The notes below the pieces were generated by a model. It did not search any database. It was given only the letters and a program-made list of their open reading frames with translations, and had not been told where the DNA came from. From positions 10,025-74,024 of the forward strand of contig SFFJ01000005.1 in assembly GCA_004557855.1 (NCBI GenBank): a stretch of DNA of 64,000 bases. The letters are read 5' to 3'. Shown in pieces: positions 1-7,012 of the stretch (its first letter is position 1; every line of letters begins with the position of its first letter). Position numbers and translations under genes: made by a program. The stretch is from Oscillospiraceae bacterium. Its GTDB lineage: Bacteria > Bacillota > Clostridia > Oscillospirales > Ruminococcaceae.

Positions 1-159
1 CAGACCCTTTTGCACCACATCCGCCAGATACTGCGCCAGCACCTTGGAGGCTTCCGCCTTGTCAATGGGCGCAACAGCCTTGCGGGCCTCCGGAATTCCC
101 GCAAGCTCGCCGGTCAGGGCGTTGTTGATGACTTGTTCATACAGGCCGGGATGCAGCAT
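1..159 (-). CDS. DUF3427-type superfamily II helicase, N-terminal fragment (cut by window edge)
   Basis: Fifty-three codons read leftward from an ATG at 159 and run off the window. The translation starts MLHPGLYEQVINNAL and contains PIDKAEAS and LAQYLADVVQKGL, which matches my memory of the extreme N-terminus of large DEAD/DEAH helicases ending in a DUF3427 domain. A GAGG Shine-Dalgarno precedes the ATG. The helicase motifs themselves lie outside the window, so the call rests on the N-terminal pattern only. A sigma-70-like promoter is at 298-326 on the same strand. Confidence 0.55.
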   Translation of the reverse strand, partial: MLHPGLYEQVINNALTGELAGIPEARKAVAPIDKAEASKVLAQYLADVVQKGL

Positions 160-297
160 AATAAAACCTCATTCCACCGAAAATCAGGGACCTCATATTT
201 AGTTTTCATCGTATGCACGGTCGATGAGGGGCTTTGCCTTCTTAAAATCCGCACGGGTTTGCAGACCATTCGATCCGGTGCCACAAATATTGGTTAT

Positions 298-326
298 ATT
301 ATACATCTTTTTTAAGCGCAAAACAA
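298..326 (-). promoter_or_regulatory. Sigma-70-like promoter for the helicase gene
   Basis: On the minus strand TTGTTT (326-321), a 17-base spacer and TATAAT (303-298) point toward the helicase start at 159, leaving a leader of about 130 nt. The rest of 160-485 shows no gene I can support. Confidence 0.5.
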
Positions 327-485
327 GATGACCGGCATTTCGATCATATCGCCGTGCCGGAAAAGAACGGCCGGTTTGATTATTGCCCCATGAGCCGAAA
401 GTCATCAAATCATGTACCGCAATCGGCAAAAAAGAGCAGCTGCTTTGTGCGCTCTCCAAAGGCGGGGGGAAAAGAATATTCATTG

Positions 486-501
486 GTTAGTTGACACTAA
501 C
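486..501. promoter_or_regulatory. Metal-regulator-like operator, box 1
   Basis: Perfect dyad GTTAGT-TGAC-ACTAAC overlapping the TTGACA -35 hexamer at 491-496. It shares the pattern GTTAG-N6-CTAAC with boxes at 637-652 and 673-688. The half-site resembles the DtxR/IdeR iron box (TTAGGTTAGCCTAACCTAA), and the genes behind it are metal-related, so a DtxR/MntR-type repressor is inferred. No such regulator gene lies in the window. Confidence 0.6.
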
Positions 502-519
502 TGCAGGTGGTGCTATACT
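491..519 (+). promoter_or_regulatory. Strong sigma-70-like promoter inside operator box 1
   Basis: TTGACA (491-496), a 17-base spacer and TATACT (514-519), close to consensus. The -35 sits in the centre of the GTTAG-N6-CTAAC dyad, so a protein bound there would block RNA polymerase. Predicted start near 526. Confidence 0.65.
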
Positions 520-525
520 TTGGGA

Positions 526-624
526 CAGAAGCAAAAAGGGATGCTATCTTTGTTGAAATCAGTCGAAAACGCAAAACGAAGCAAGAACAGCATCGGGCGG
601 GCAGCCGCAGGGATGCGGCTTTTC
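526..624 (+). ncRNA. Candidate short transcript between promoter and terminator-like hairpin
   Basis: A transcript from the 491-519 promoter would meet the hairpin AGCCGCA-GGGA-TGCGGCT (603-620) followed by TTTC after about 95 nt. A 28-codon ORF (541-627, starting MLSLLKSVENAKRS) fits inside, but its possible Shine-Dalgarno abuts the ATG, which is poor spacing. It could be a small regulatory RNA, an attenuated leader of the metal operon, or nothing. The T-tract is short. Confidence 0.3.
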
Positions 625-634
625 TAAACCACAA

Positions 635-654
635 TAGTTAGCCGCTGCTAACTA
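635..654. promoter_or_regulatory. Metal-regulator-like operator, box 2
   Basis: Perfect 8-bp inverted repeat TAGTTAGC-CGCT-GCTAACTA containing the shared core GTTAG-N6-CTAAC at 637-652. It lies between the terminator-like hairpin and the methyltransferase gene, where it could control a second promoter or reinforce repression. Confidence 0.6.
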
Positions 655-672
655 AATGACGCACATGTGCCC

Positions 673-688
673 GTTAGATCCATCTAAC
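673..688. promoter_or_regulatory. Metal-regulator-like operator, box 3
   Basis: Perfect dyad GTTAGAT-CC-ATCTAAC, again GTTAG-N6-CTAAC, starting 49 bp upstream of the methyltransferase ATG. Its centre is 36 bp (about 3.4 helical turns) from the centre of box 2. Confidence 0.6.
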
Positions 689-721
689 AATATGCTGAAT
701 ATGTGAAAACGGAGGGGTAAG

Positions 722-1327
722 ATGTCATTCTTCGAAAACACCCGCAAGCCCGTAGGTTTTGGCGGGAAAATTATGGTCGCCATGATGAACGTCGGGCACA
801 GCGCCGTGGCCCGGTGGGGGCTTCAATTTCTGAATGCTGCGCCCGACGCCAAGGTGCTGGACTGCGGCTGCGGCGGCGGGGCGAACATGAAAAGGCTGCT
901 GAAAAAATGTCCGCGGGGCGTCGTCAAGGGCATCGACTATTCGCCCGTCAGCGTGGAGAAATCCAAAAAGGTCAACGAAGCCGCCATCGCAGAGGGCCGC
1001 TGCGCCGTTCTGCAAGGCAGTGTAGCGGATATGATCTTCGCAGATGACTGGTTTGACACCATTACAGCCTTTGAGACCGTCTATTTCTGGCCTGATCTGC
1101 CGCAGTGCTTCCGGGAGGTCTATCGGGTGCTGAAGCCCGGCGGGACATTTCTCATCTGCAACGAAAGCAACGGCGATACGGACAAGGACGAGAGGTGGAC
1201 GGAGATCATCGGCGGCATGACCATCTACAAAGACATTGAATTAAAGGCGTATCTGGAGCAGGCGGGCTTTCACGATGTCCAGATACACAAAAAGAAAAGC
1301 TGGCTCTGCATCACGGCACGGAAATGA
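722..1327 (+). CDS. Class I SAM-dependent methyltransferase of a metal-linked operon
   Basis: A 201-aa protein with the Rossmann methyltransferase signature: motif I VLDCGCGGG (residues 45-53), an acidic loop in GIDYSP, and post-I/motif III regions FDTITAFETVYFW and LKPGGTFLI, as in UbiE-like enzymes. The substrate cannot be read from sequence. A GGAGGGG Shine-Dalgarno fixes the start. It is the first gene of an apparent operon with a ZIP transporter and an HMA protein, behind three operator-like dyads, which suggests metal-dependent expression. A second unrelated-looking methyltransferase sits in the ferric-chelate ABC operon at 12.6 kb. Confidence 0.75.
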   Translation: MSFFENTRKPVGFGGKIMVAMMNVGHSAVARWGLQFLNAAPDAKVLDCGCGGGANMKRLLKKCPRGVVKGIDYSPVSVEKSKKVNEAAIAEGRCAVLQGSVADMIFADDWFDTITAFETVYFWPDLPQCFREVYRVLKPGGTFLICNESNGDTDKDERWTEIIGGMTIYKDIELKAYLEQAGFHDVQIHKKKSWLCITARK

Positions 1328-1342
1328 GGGAGAGGCAGACAG

Positions 1343-1429
1343 ATGAAGATCAATAAACTCATGTTCGACCGCAGATGTCACGTGCTGCGCTCCAATCCAC
1401 ATAAGAAAACTGCAATACAAAGGCGGTGA
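1343..1429 (+). CDS. Possible 28-aa peptide between methyltransferase and ZIP genes
   Basis: ATG-started ORF (MKINKLMFDRRCHVLRS...) behind GAGGCAGACAG, ending five bases before the chosen ZIP start, so translation could couple the two genes. It is basic, with one Cys and two His. I recognise no family; it may be a chance frame or an eroded gene. Confidence 0.25.
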   Translation: MKINKLMFDRRCHVLRSNPHKKTAIQRR

Positions 1430-1434
1430 GACAA

Positions 1435-2211
1435 ATGCAAACTTTTATTGGAATCATGATCCCTTTCTTGGGAACAGCACTGGGCTCGGCCTGCGTGTTC
1501 TTTATGAAAAGATCCCTCGGCGATCTGGTGCAGCGCTGCCTTGCCGGCTTTGCCGCCGGAGTGATGGTGGCGGCGTCCATCTGGAGCCTGCTGATCCCCG
1601 CCATCGAGCAGTCGGAGGGCATGGGCAAGCTGTCCTTCCTTCCCGCCTTTATCGGCTTTTGGGTCGGCGTGCTGTTTTTACTTTTGCTTGACCGGTTGAT
1701 CCCCCACCTTCACATCGGGAGCGACCAGGCGGAGGGGCCGAAAAGCAGGCTGGGCCGCACCACCATGATGGTGCTGGCGGTGACACTACATAACATCCCG
1801 GAGGGAATGGCAGTAGGCGTCATGTATGCGGGATTCCTTGCGGGGAATACACAGATCACGGCGGCCAGCGCGCTTGTCCTGTCGCTGGGCATCGCCATTC
1901 AGAACTTCCCCGAGGGCGCGATCATCTCCATGCCGCTGCGGGCAGAGGGGGAGAGCAAGGGCAAGGCGTTTCTCGGCGGCGTGCTCTCCGGCGTAGTGGA
2001 GCCCATCGGGGCGGTGCTGACGCTTCTTGCGGCACAGCTGGTGATCCCGGCGCTGCCTTATCTTTTGAGCTTTGCCGCAGGTGCCATGCTCTATGTTGTG
2101 GTAGAAGAACTGATCCCAGAAATGTCACAGGGGCGGCATTCCAATCTCGGCACGGTATTTTTTGCCGCCGGCTTCAGCATCATGATGACGCTGGATGTGG
2201 CGCTGGGGTAG
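1435..2211 (+). CDS. ZIP family divalent metal transporter
   Basis: A 258-aa polytopic protein. The two ZIP signature helices are present: HNIPEGMAVG, and QNFPEGAII about 40 residues later. The polar loop before them carries His residues (HLHIGSD). ZIP proteins of the GufA type move zinc, manganese or iron into the cytoplasm. ATG 1435 is preferred over the GTG at 1426 because AGGCGGTGAG lies just upstream of it and homologs begin MQTxIGIMIPF. It shares the operator-controlled operon with the methyltransferase and HMA genes. Confidence 0.85.
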   Translation: MQTFIGIMIPFLGTALGSACVFFMKRSLGDLVQRCLAGFAAGVMVAASIWSLLIPAIEQSEGMGKLSFLPAFIGFWVGVLFLLLLDRLIPHLHIGSDQAEGPKSRLGRTTMMVLAVTLHNIPEGMAVGVMYAGFLAGNTQITAASALVLSLGIAIQNFPEGAIISMPLRAEGESKGKAFLGGVLSGVVEPIGAVLTLLAAQLVIPALPYLLSFAAGAMLYVVVEELIPEMSQGRHSNLGTVFFAAGFSIMMTLDVALG

Positions 2212-2238
2212 GATTTATTTTTGAAAGAAGGTACAAAG

Positions 2239-2502
2239 ATGGTTCGAACAACAATTAAGGTCTCCGGCATGGCCTGCTCTATGTGTGAGGCCCACATCAA
2301 CGACGCAATCCGCGCTGCATTCCCAGTGAAGAAGGTTTCCTCCTCCCATTCCAGGGGGGAGACGGTGATCCTCTCTCAAGAGCCACCGGACGAAAACGCT
2401 CTGCGCGCTGCTATTAACGCCACCGGCTACACGGCGGGAGAGATCAGCATCGAGCCCTACGAAAAGGCAGGCTTTTTCCATTTCGGGAAGAGGCAACATT
2501 AA
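2239..2502 (+). CDS. Heavy-metal-associated (HMA) domain protein
   Basis: An 87-aa protein with one HMA-like ferredoxin fold and the metal-binding motif GMACSMC (M-x-C-x-x-C) near residues 11-17. Stand-alone HMA proteins carry copper or related soft metals or pass them to a transporter. A TTG at 2221 is possible, but the AGAAGG at 2225-2230 positions ATG 2239 well. The fold departs from the usual pattern in the middle (SSSHSRGETVIL), so binding partner and metal are uncertain. Last gene of the putative metal operon. Confidence 0.7.
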   Translation: MVRTTIKVSGMACSMCEAHINDAIRAAFPVKKVSSSHSRGETVILSQEPPDENALRAAINATGYTAGEISIEPYEKAGFFHFGKRQH

Positions 2503-2640
2503 GTGCATTCCGTTGCTGTACTTCGGCTGTCGGTACGGCATCATTCTCCGGTACGAAGCAGTACGGATGGAACGAGCACACAGAAATCCAAAACGGCCTT
2601 GGGCTCACCCCGTGCCTTGCCCGCAAAGCGCCCAAAACTT

Positions 2641-2687
2641 GTTATACCCCTTTATACCCTTTTGCATGGGGTATAAAGGGGTATAAC
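2641..2687. repeat. Perfect 19-bp inverted repeat (TATACCCC type)
   Basis: Arms GTTATACCCCTTTATACCC (2641-2659) and its exact complement (2669-2687) enclose a 9-base loop. Each arm has two TATACCC units. CGCATTTTT follows, so it may end the metal operon transcript, but an operator or remnant of a small transposable element is equally possible. The rest of 2503-2830 shows no supported gene. Confidence 0.6.
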
Positions 2688-2837
2688 GCATTTTTACTGC
2701 CAATTCCGTTTTAAAAACTCGCTAATGAAGAAACGCCCGCTGTTTTGGGCTGAATCAGCCTTCATCAATAAATCACTACCAAATGTTTTCGTGTCTGCTT
2801 TTCTTGACTACTACAGTTCAGAACGCGTATTTGCCAA

Positions 2838-2913
2838 GTTCATTGTAAAGAGTGTTCGATTATAGCAAAAGTTCGCTGTAAAAAATGCAGTTCGGATACG
2901 GAAGTTCGTTGTA
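2838..2913 (+). repeat. Five iterated GTTCRNTGTA-like boxes
   Basis: GTTC-headed decamers start at 2838, 2854, 2871, 2890 and 2904; the first, third and fifth read GTTC(A/G)(T/C)TGTA. Spacing is 14-19 bp. The array runs into the TTGTAT of a promoter at 2909-2937. Iterated sites ahead of a promoter suggest a regulator binding site array. Confidence 0.4.
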
Positions 2914-2937
2914 TTTTTTGTGATTCGGTGGTATACT
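2909..2937 (+). promoter_or_regulatory. Sigma-70-like promoter upstream of a gene remnant
   Basis: TTGTAT (2909-2914), 17-base spacer, TATACT (2932-2937). It now faces the DUF4143 remnant at 2956 and, further on, the pyrophosphatase-like gene at 3219, so the promoter may have been separated from its original gene. Confidence 0.45.
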
Positions 2938-2955
2938 GACAAATAAATTATTCCC

Positions 2956-3120
2956 GTAGAGGTGAAGGCTGAAACCATCCTCCGGGCAAAGAGCCTGAAA
3001 ACCTATCAGGAGAAGTTCACACCCGAAATCGCCGTCCGCACTTCGATGGCGGATTTCAAAAAAGAAGACCGGCTTGTGAATTTGCCGCTGTATGTAGCAG
3101 AGCAGATTGCCGAGCTATAA
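2956..3120 (+). pseudogene. C-terminal remnant of a DUF4143 family AAA ATPase
   Basis: A start-less open frame of 54 codons ending in TAA at 3118. It reads VEVKAE, AKSLKTYQEKF, VRTSMADFKKED and VNLPLYVAEQI, the usual C-terminus of the Firmicute ATP-binding proteins with DUF4143 (a PD-(D/E)xK-like tail with ExK). A stop codon lies a few codons upstream in frame and no start is available, so the gene is a decayed end of a formerly ~400-residue protein. Confidence 0.6.
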
Positions 3121-3218
3121 CTCGTAATCCATTGCGCTGCCGCTGTAATGCGCAAGCCGGGAAATGCACTGAGTGTGTGATAGAATGAGACTGACAAATC
3201 GGAATTTATGAGGTTTAT

Positions 3219-3542
3219 ATGATTGGTGATATGGTAACAGTAAAAGTAGATAGACCGATGGGAAGCTATCATCCTGAGCATAAGGATTTGTATTACCCAA
3301 TTAACTATGGATATATAGAAGAAATTATTGCTCCTGATGGAGAAAAACAAGATGCATATTTGTTAGGACTGGATAAACCCGTTCAAGAGTATACGGGGAT
3401 AATAATTGCAATTATTCATAGATACGATGATGTTGAAGAGAAATGGGTTGTAGCACCAAAAGGAATGATGTTTACGAAGGAAGAAATTAAGGAGAAAACT
3501 TATTTTCAGGAACAGTATTTTGAGTCGGAAGTTAGAATGTGA
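3219..3542 (+). CDS. Inorganic pyrophosphatase-like small protein
   Basis: A 107-aa protein with the soluble pyrophosphatase beginning: VTVKVDRPMGSYHP, then YYPINYGYIE (counterpart of the YPxNYGFIP motif) and GEKQDAYLLG (counterpart of DGDPxDVLV). It is much shorter than family I enzymes (~170 aa) and lacks the second acidic motif, so activity is doubtful; similar short versions occur in Clostridia. GAGG precedes the ATG. The gene is clearly AT-richer than its surroundings, suggesting transfer. Confidence 0.65.
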   Translation: MIGDMVTVKVDRPMGSYHPEHKDLYYPINYGYIEEIIAPDGEKQDAYLLGLDKPVQEYTGIIIAIIHRYDDVEEKWVVAPKGMMFTKEEIKEKTYFQEQYFESEVRM

Positions 3543-3561
3543 TAATTCTGCTTTTCCTACC

Positions 3562-3598
3562 TACGGCAGCCTTTCAACGGGCTGCCGTATTCGCTTTT
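3562..3598 (+). terminator. Rho-independent terminator-like hairpin
   Basis: TACGGCAGCC (3562-3571), 8-base loop, GGCTGCCGTA (3580-3589), then TTCGCTTTT. It follows the pyrophosphatase-like gene closely. Confidence 0.6.
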
Positions 3599-3840
3599 CG
3601 GGAAGTTTTCATTTGCACATTTGCCATGATGAGCATCTGCGGATACAATGTAAAGCAGAGAAACGAATGGTTGAGCTGTCCCCTGACGAGGCGCGGCTGA
3701 TGCGGGAAGCGCTTCTCGCTTTTCGCAACAAGGCCGACAAATCTGACGAAATTATATTGAAAAGTTGCTGTTTTACTAAATCGCAATCCGCCAAACGGTT
3801 CCGTCCGGCTCTCCCCAAAAATCCTGTTTTCATGCTCCCC

Positions 3841-5166
3841 TCACCCCGCAAGCATATACTGCTTCCCGTAGGTGCGGTACAAATACAGGGCGACGAAAAC
3901 GGTCACGATTTCCGAAAGGGGCATGGTCAGCCAGATGCCGGCGGTGACGCCGATGATCCGTGGAAGGACCAGGATAAAGACCACCACCAGGATCAGGGAC
4001 CGCAGCGAGGAGATCAGCGCCGAGACCGGGCCGTTCCCCAGTGCGGTAAAATAGCCGGAGAGGAACACGTTCCAGCCGATGAACAGGAACACGGGGCTGA
4101 ACAGCTTGAGCGCCTCCCAGGTCAGGTCAAATACATGGCCGTCCTCCACAAACAGGTGGATGATCGGCTGCCCCAGAAGCAGCGAAACGGCTGTAATCAG
4201 GATGGAGCTGATGCCGATGGTCAGGAAGCTGTAACGGGTGGTCTCCCTGATCTTTTCATGATCCCCGGAGCCCACATTGTAGCTGACGATGGGGGCGGTG
4301 GCCACGGCGATGCCCATATAAAAGGCGATGAAGAAATAGTAGATATACATAATGATGGTGACAGCCGCCACCCCGTCCTCGCCGAAGTGCTTGAGCACGA
4401 TCACGTTAAAGAGGAAGGTGGTAATGCCGGTGGACATCTCCGTCAGCATCTCGCTGCTGCCGTTGGTGCAGGACTTAAACAACACCCGCCCGCTCGCCTT
4501 CGGCCGGCAGAAGCGGATATGGCTGAACTTCAGGAAATACACCAGCCCGATGAGCATACTCACGGTGATGGACAAAAACGTTCCCCATGCGGCGCCGAAG
4601 GTGCCCATATCCAGTACGGCCACAAAAATATAGTCGAAAATGACGTTGCAGACCAGCCCCGCCATAGACATCGCCATGCCCACGCCGGGCTTGCCGTCGG
4701 TACGCACCATGTATTCAAAAAACAGCTTGAAGGACATGGGGATGCTGCCCAGAAAGATGACAAAGGCATAGGGCAGCACATGGGGAAGCAGTCGGTCGCT
4801 GCTGCCCAGCAATATGCAGATGGGCTTCAGAAAGACGATGCCGAACACCGTAAAGAACAGCGAAAGCCCCAGCAGCACCAGCGTGATAAAGGTAAAGATC
4901 TCGCTGGCCTCACGGCCCTTTTTCTGCCCCATTTTCTCCCCGATGATCGCCCCGGCGCCGGTGGCCAGCATGACCGAGGTACCGAAGATGACGCAGGTAA
5001 CGGGGATGACGATGTTGATGCCCCCCAGCGCATCGGAGCCGGCGTACTTGGATACGAAAAAGCCGTCGATGGTGGTGTAAAAGGACAAAAAGATCATGGT
5101 GAGCACCGAGGGCACCAGATACTTTAAGAACTGCGGATAGGTGATCCTGCCTTCAAAATACTTCAT
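3841..5166 (-). CDS. MATE family multidrug efflux transporter
   Basis: A 441-aa membrane protein with about twelve hydrophobic segments in two related halves, as usual for MATE proteins, which export cationic drugs in exchange for sodium or protons. The N-terminus (ITYPQFLKYLVPSVLTMIF) and the repeat in the second half fit the DinF/NorM-like branch common in gut Clostridia. It is transcribed away from a MerR regulator; the shared intergenic region holds a MerR-type operator in a 19-bp spacer, so drug-induced expression by that regulator is likely. One of three MATE genes in the window. Confidence 0.88.
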   Translation of the reverse strand: MKYFEGRITYPQFLKYLVPSVLTMIFLSFYTTIDGFFVSKYAGSDALGGINIVIPVTCVIFGTSVMLATGAGAIIGEKMGQKKGREASEIFTFITLVLLGLSLFFTVFGIVFLKPICILLGSSDRLLPHVLPYAFVIFLGSIPMSFKLFFEYMVRTDGKPGVGMAMSMAGLVCNVIFDYIFVAVLDMGTFGAAWGTFLSITVSMLIGLVYFLKFSHIRFCRPKASGRVLFKSCTNGSSEMLTEMSTGITTFLFNVIVLKHFGEDGVAAVTIIMYIYYFFIAFYMGIAVATAPIVSYNVGSGDHEKIRETTRYSFLTIGISSILITAVSLLLGQPIIHLFVEDGHVFDLTWEALKLFSPVFLFIGWNVFLSGYFTALGNGPVSALISSLRSLILVVVFILVLPRIIGVTAGIWLTMPLSEIVTVFVALYLYRTYGKQYMLAG

Positions 5167-5181
5167 GGTTCATTCTCCTGC

Positions 5182-5236
5182 TTGCGAAGTTACGATAATG
5201 ACACTATAATAAAGGATATAGTAACTATATTGTCAA
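5182..5236. promoter_or_regulatory. Divergent promoters with MerR-type operator
   Basis: Leftward: TTGACA (5236-5231), a 19-base spacer, TATTAT (5211-5206); the spacer contains the perfect dyad ATATAGT-A-ACTATAT (5216-5230). Rightward: TTGCGA (5182-5187), 17 bases, TATAAT (5205-5210), whose -10 overlaps the leftward -10. A 19-bp spacer with a central dyad is the hallmark of promoters activated by MerR proteins by DNA twisting, so the regulator should activate the MATE gene and compete with its own transcription. Confidence 0.8.
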
Positions 5237-5246
5237 GAGGGATTTT

Positions 5247-6089
5247 ATGAAGGATTTTTTCACCATCGGAGAGCTTGCAAAATATCAGAATATCTCCAAG
5301 CAGACGCTCATCTATTACGATAAGATCGGGCTGTTCCTCCCCGCCTATGTCGATCCCGAAAACGGCTACCGCTACTATACCGCCAAGCAGATCGACTATC
5401 TGGATACCATTCTCATCATGAAGGAAATGGGCTTTTCGCTGAATGAGATCCAGCAGCACATGAAAAACTATACCATCGATACCTCTCTCATCGCCCTTCG
5501 CAGGCAGCTCACCGTGCTGGAGCAGCAGATCGCCCATCTGCGGCTGGTGCGCAACCGGCTGGCGGACCGCTGCGCCCAGATGGAAAGCGTAAAGGCCTTT
5601 CAGGAGCGCAATCAGCAGCCCGCCGTCAAGGAGGTCAGCCCCCGGTACCTGCTCTACGCCCCGGTGGAAAAGCCCTATTCCTTCCGGGAGATCAGCATCG
5701 CCACCAAAAAGTGCTTTTCCCAGGCCTTAAAGGATGAGCTGCCCATCTACTTTCAAACCGGCGTCATCGTCCCCTACGAAAACATTTTGCAGGAACGCTA
5801 TACCGAAGCGAGCATCGCCTTCCTGCCCATCGAAAAAACAAAAAAGGCCGGGAACATCCGCCTTCTGCCCAGGGGACGGGTCGCCTGCATCTACCACTAC
5901 GGCACCTATGAATCGGTGGAGCTCTCCTACCGCAAGCTGCTCGGGTTCTGTCGGGAGCAGGGCTTCGAGATCATCTCGGATTCCCACGAATTCTGCATCA
6001 ACGACTACATCTCCTCCGGCGATGAAACCGAGTTCATTACCGAAATCTTCTTCTATATCCAAACACCCAAAGCCCCGGACCCTCGTTGA
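5247..6089 (+). CDS. MerR family regulator with GyrI-like effector domain
   Basis: A 280-aa protein. Residues 1-70 form the MerR winged helix (FTIGELAKYQNISKQTLIYYDKIGLF ... YRYYTAKQIDYLD), followed by a coiled-coil dimer helix (to ~120) and a C-terminal domain of about 150 residues resembling the BmrR/GyrI drug-binding fold, with a typical E in DETEFITEIFF near the end. Proteins of this type bind hydrophobic cations and switch on efflux genes. It is divergent from the MATE gene with an intervening 19-bp-spacer promoter, which strongly implies control of that pump. Confidence 0.88.
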   Translation: MKDFFTIGELAKYQNISKQTLIYYDKIGLFLPAYVDPENGYRYYTAKQIDYLDTILIMKEMGFSLNEIQQHMKNYTIDTSLIALRRQLTVLEQQIAHLRLVRNRLADRCAQMESVKAFQERNQQPAVKEVSPRYLLYAPVEKPYSFREISIATKKCFSQALKDELPIYFQTGVIVPYENILQERYTEASIAFLPIEKTKKAGNIRLLPRGRVACIYHYGTYESVELSYRKLLGFCREQGFEIISDSHEFCINDYISSGDETEFITEIFFYIQTPKAPDPR

Positions 6090-6130
6090 CCGGACGGCAA
6101 GGCGCAAAAACGAGCCGGAAAGATGACCCG

Positions 6131-6162
6131 TCTGCGGTATGGGAGCAGTCCCATACCGCAGA
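6131..6162. repeat. Perfect 14-bp hairpin after the MerR gene
   Basis: TCTGCGGTATGGGA-GCAG-TCCCATACCGCAGA, 42 bases past the MerR stop. No T-tract on either side, so it is not a classic terminator, though position suggests 3'-end formation or mRNA protection. Confidence 0.55.
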
Positions 6163-6256
6163 CACATACTGCGAACTTGACGGTAGAAAAAGTCAAAATA
6201 TCGTAGTATAATATTCTTAAATCAGAATGACAAAGCTGAATTTTAGGAGCAAAGAT

Positions 6257-6793
6257 ATGAAGACTATTGTACAGCTGCTTCCTCTTGAATGCAGTGATAG
6301 AGAACAGTTTATTTCGGATAATCAGGAAGCCTTTAATTATGGCGCATTGGAAGAATTTGGTATTAGAGATGACCACTTCGAGGAAGATGGACAAATCATT
6401 TCTCGGGATACGATTGGGCAGTCCATTGACAGCGGCGAAGCCTACCGCATCATATTGGACGGGCAAAAAGTCGGCGGGATAGTAATCAAAGTTGACGGTG
6501 AAAAAGGCGACCTTGATCTTCTTTTTGTTTCTCCGACTGTCCATAGCAAAGGCATCGGATATGCCGCTTGGTGTGCTGTCGAAAAACTGCATCCGGAAGT
6601 GAAAGTGTGGGAAACGGTCACACCGTATTTTGAGCAGCGCAATATCCATTTCTATGTTAATCGTTGCGGCTTCCACATCGTGGAGTTTTTTAACAAATAT
6701 CATCCGGATCCAAATGATCCGAAAATGTGCGCCGAAGAACTGGACAAGCAGTTCCCGGACGGAATGTTCCGGTTTGAAAAGGTCATTAGGTAA
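6257..6793 (+). CDS. GNAT family N-acetyltransferase
   Basis: A 178-aa protein with the GNAT core: a beta strand EAYRIILDGQKVGGIVI, then LDLLFVSPTVHSKGIG (motif A, counterpart of V-x-P-x-x-x-x-x-G-x-G), and NIHFYVNRCGFHIVEFF (motif B). The acceptor is unknown. The start at 6257 is chosen over 6227 because AGGAG lies 9 bases upstream. The gene is less GC-rich than its neighbours and stands alone. Confidence 0.75.
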   Translation: MKTIVQLLPLECSDREQFISDNQEAFNYGALEEFGIRDDHFEEDGQIISRDTIGQSIDSGEAYRIILDGQKVGGIVIKVDGEKGDLDLLFVSPTVHSKGIGYAAWCAVEKLHPEVKVWETVTPYFEQRNIHFYVNRCGFHIVEFFNKYHPDPNDPKMCAEELDKQFPDGMFRFEKVIR

Positions 6794-6955
6794 CTTTCAG
6801 TTTGTCGAATTGAATACAGCTTACACAGCCGCTTGGTTTTCAAAAGAAATCAGGCGGCTATTTCTATTTTGAGAATCTGATAAGATAATCCAGAATAAAT
6901 CGCACCGGGGAGAGACAGTGCGCAGCCGGTAGTATACGGGCTATGCCCGAAACTG

Positions 6956-6986
6956 AAATATCCCCCGGATTAACCGGGGGATATTT
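6956..6986. terminator. Bidirectional terminator-like hairpin
   Basis: AAATATCCCCCGG (6956-6968), loop ATTAA, CCGGGGGATATTT (6974-6986). It stands between convergent genes (GNAT and SDR) and ends in T-rich arms on both strands. Confidence 0.65.
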
Positions 6987-7012
6987 ATTCATCTCTCTGT
7001 TATACCGCCGCC

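Noticed and set aside
300..498. Plus-strand frame reading HFDHIAVPEKNGRFDYCPMS
   Set aside because: No start codon with a ribosome site and no recognised family; it overlaps the helicase promoter region and ends in operator box 1.
3601..3780. Plus-strand segment translating as CHDEHLRIQCKAEK and MVELSPDEARLMREALLAF
   Set aside because: It reads like part of a real small protein, but it has no start with a Shine-Dalgarno, no own stop before the MATE antisense frame, and I cannot name a family; kept only as a possible remnant.
3520..5127. 535-codon plus-strand open frame opposite the MATE gene
   Set aside because: It is antisense to a full MATE transporter and its translation is low-complexity His/Gln/Asp-rich text typical of a shadow frame in GC-rich DNA.
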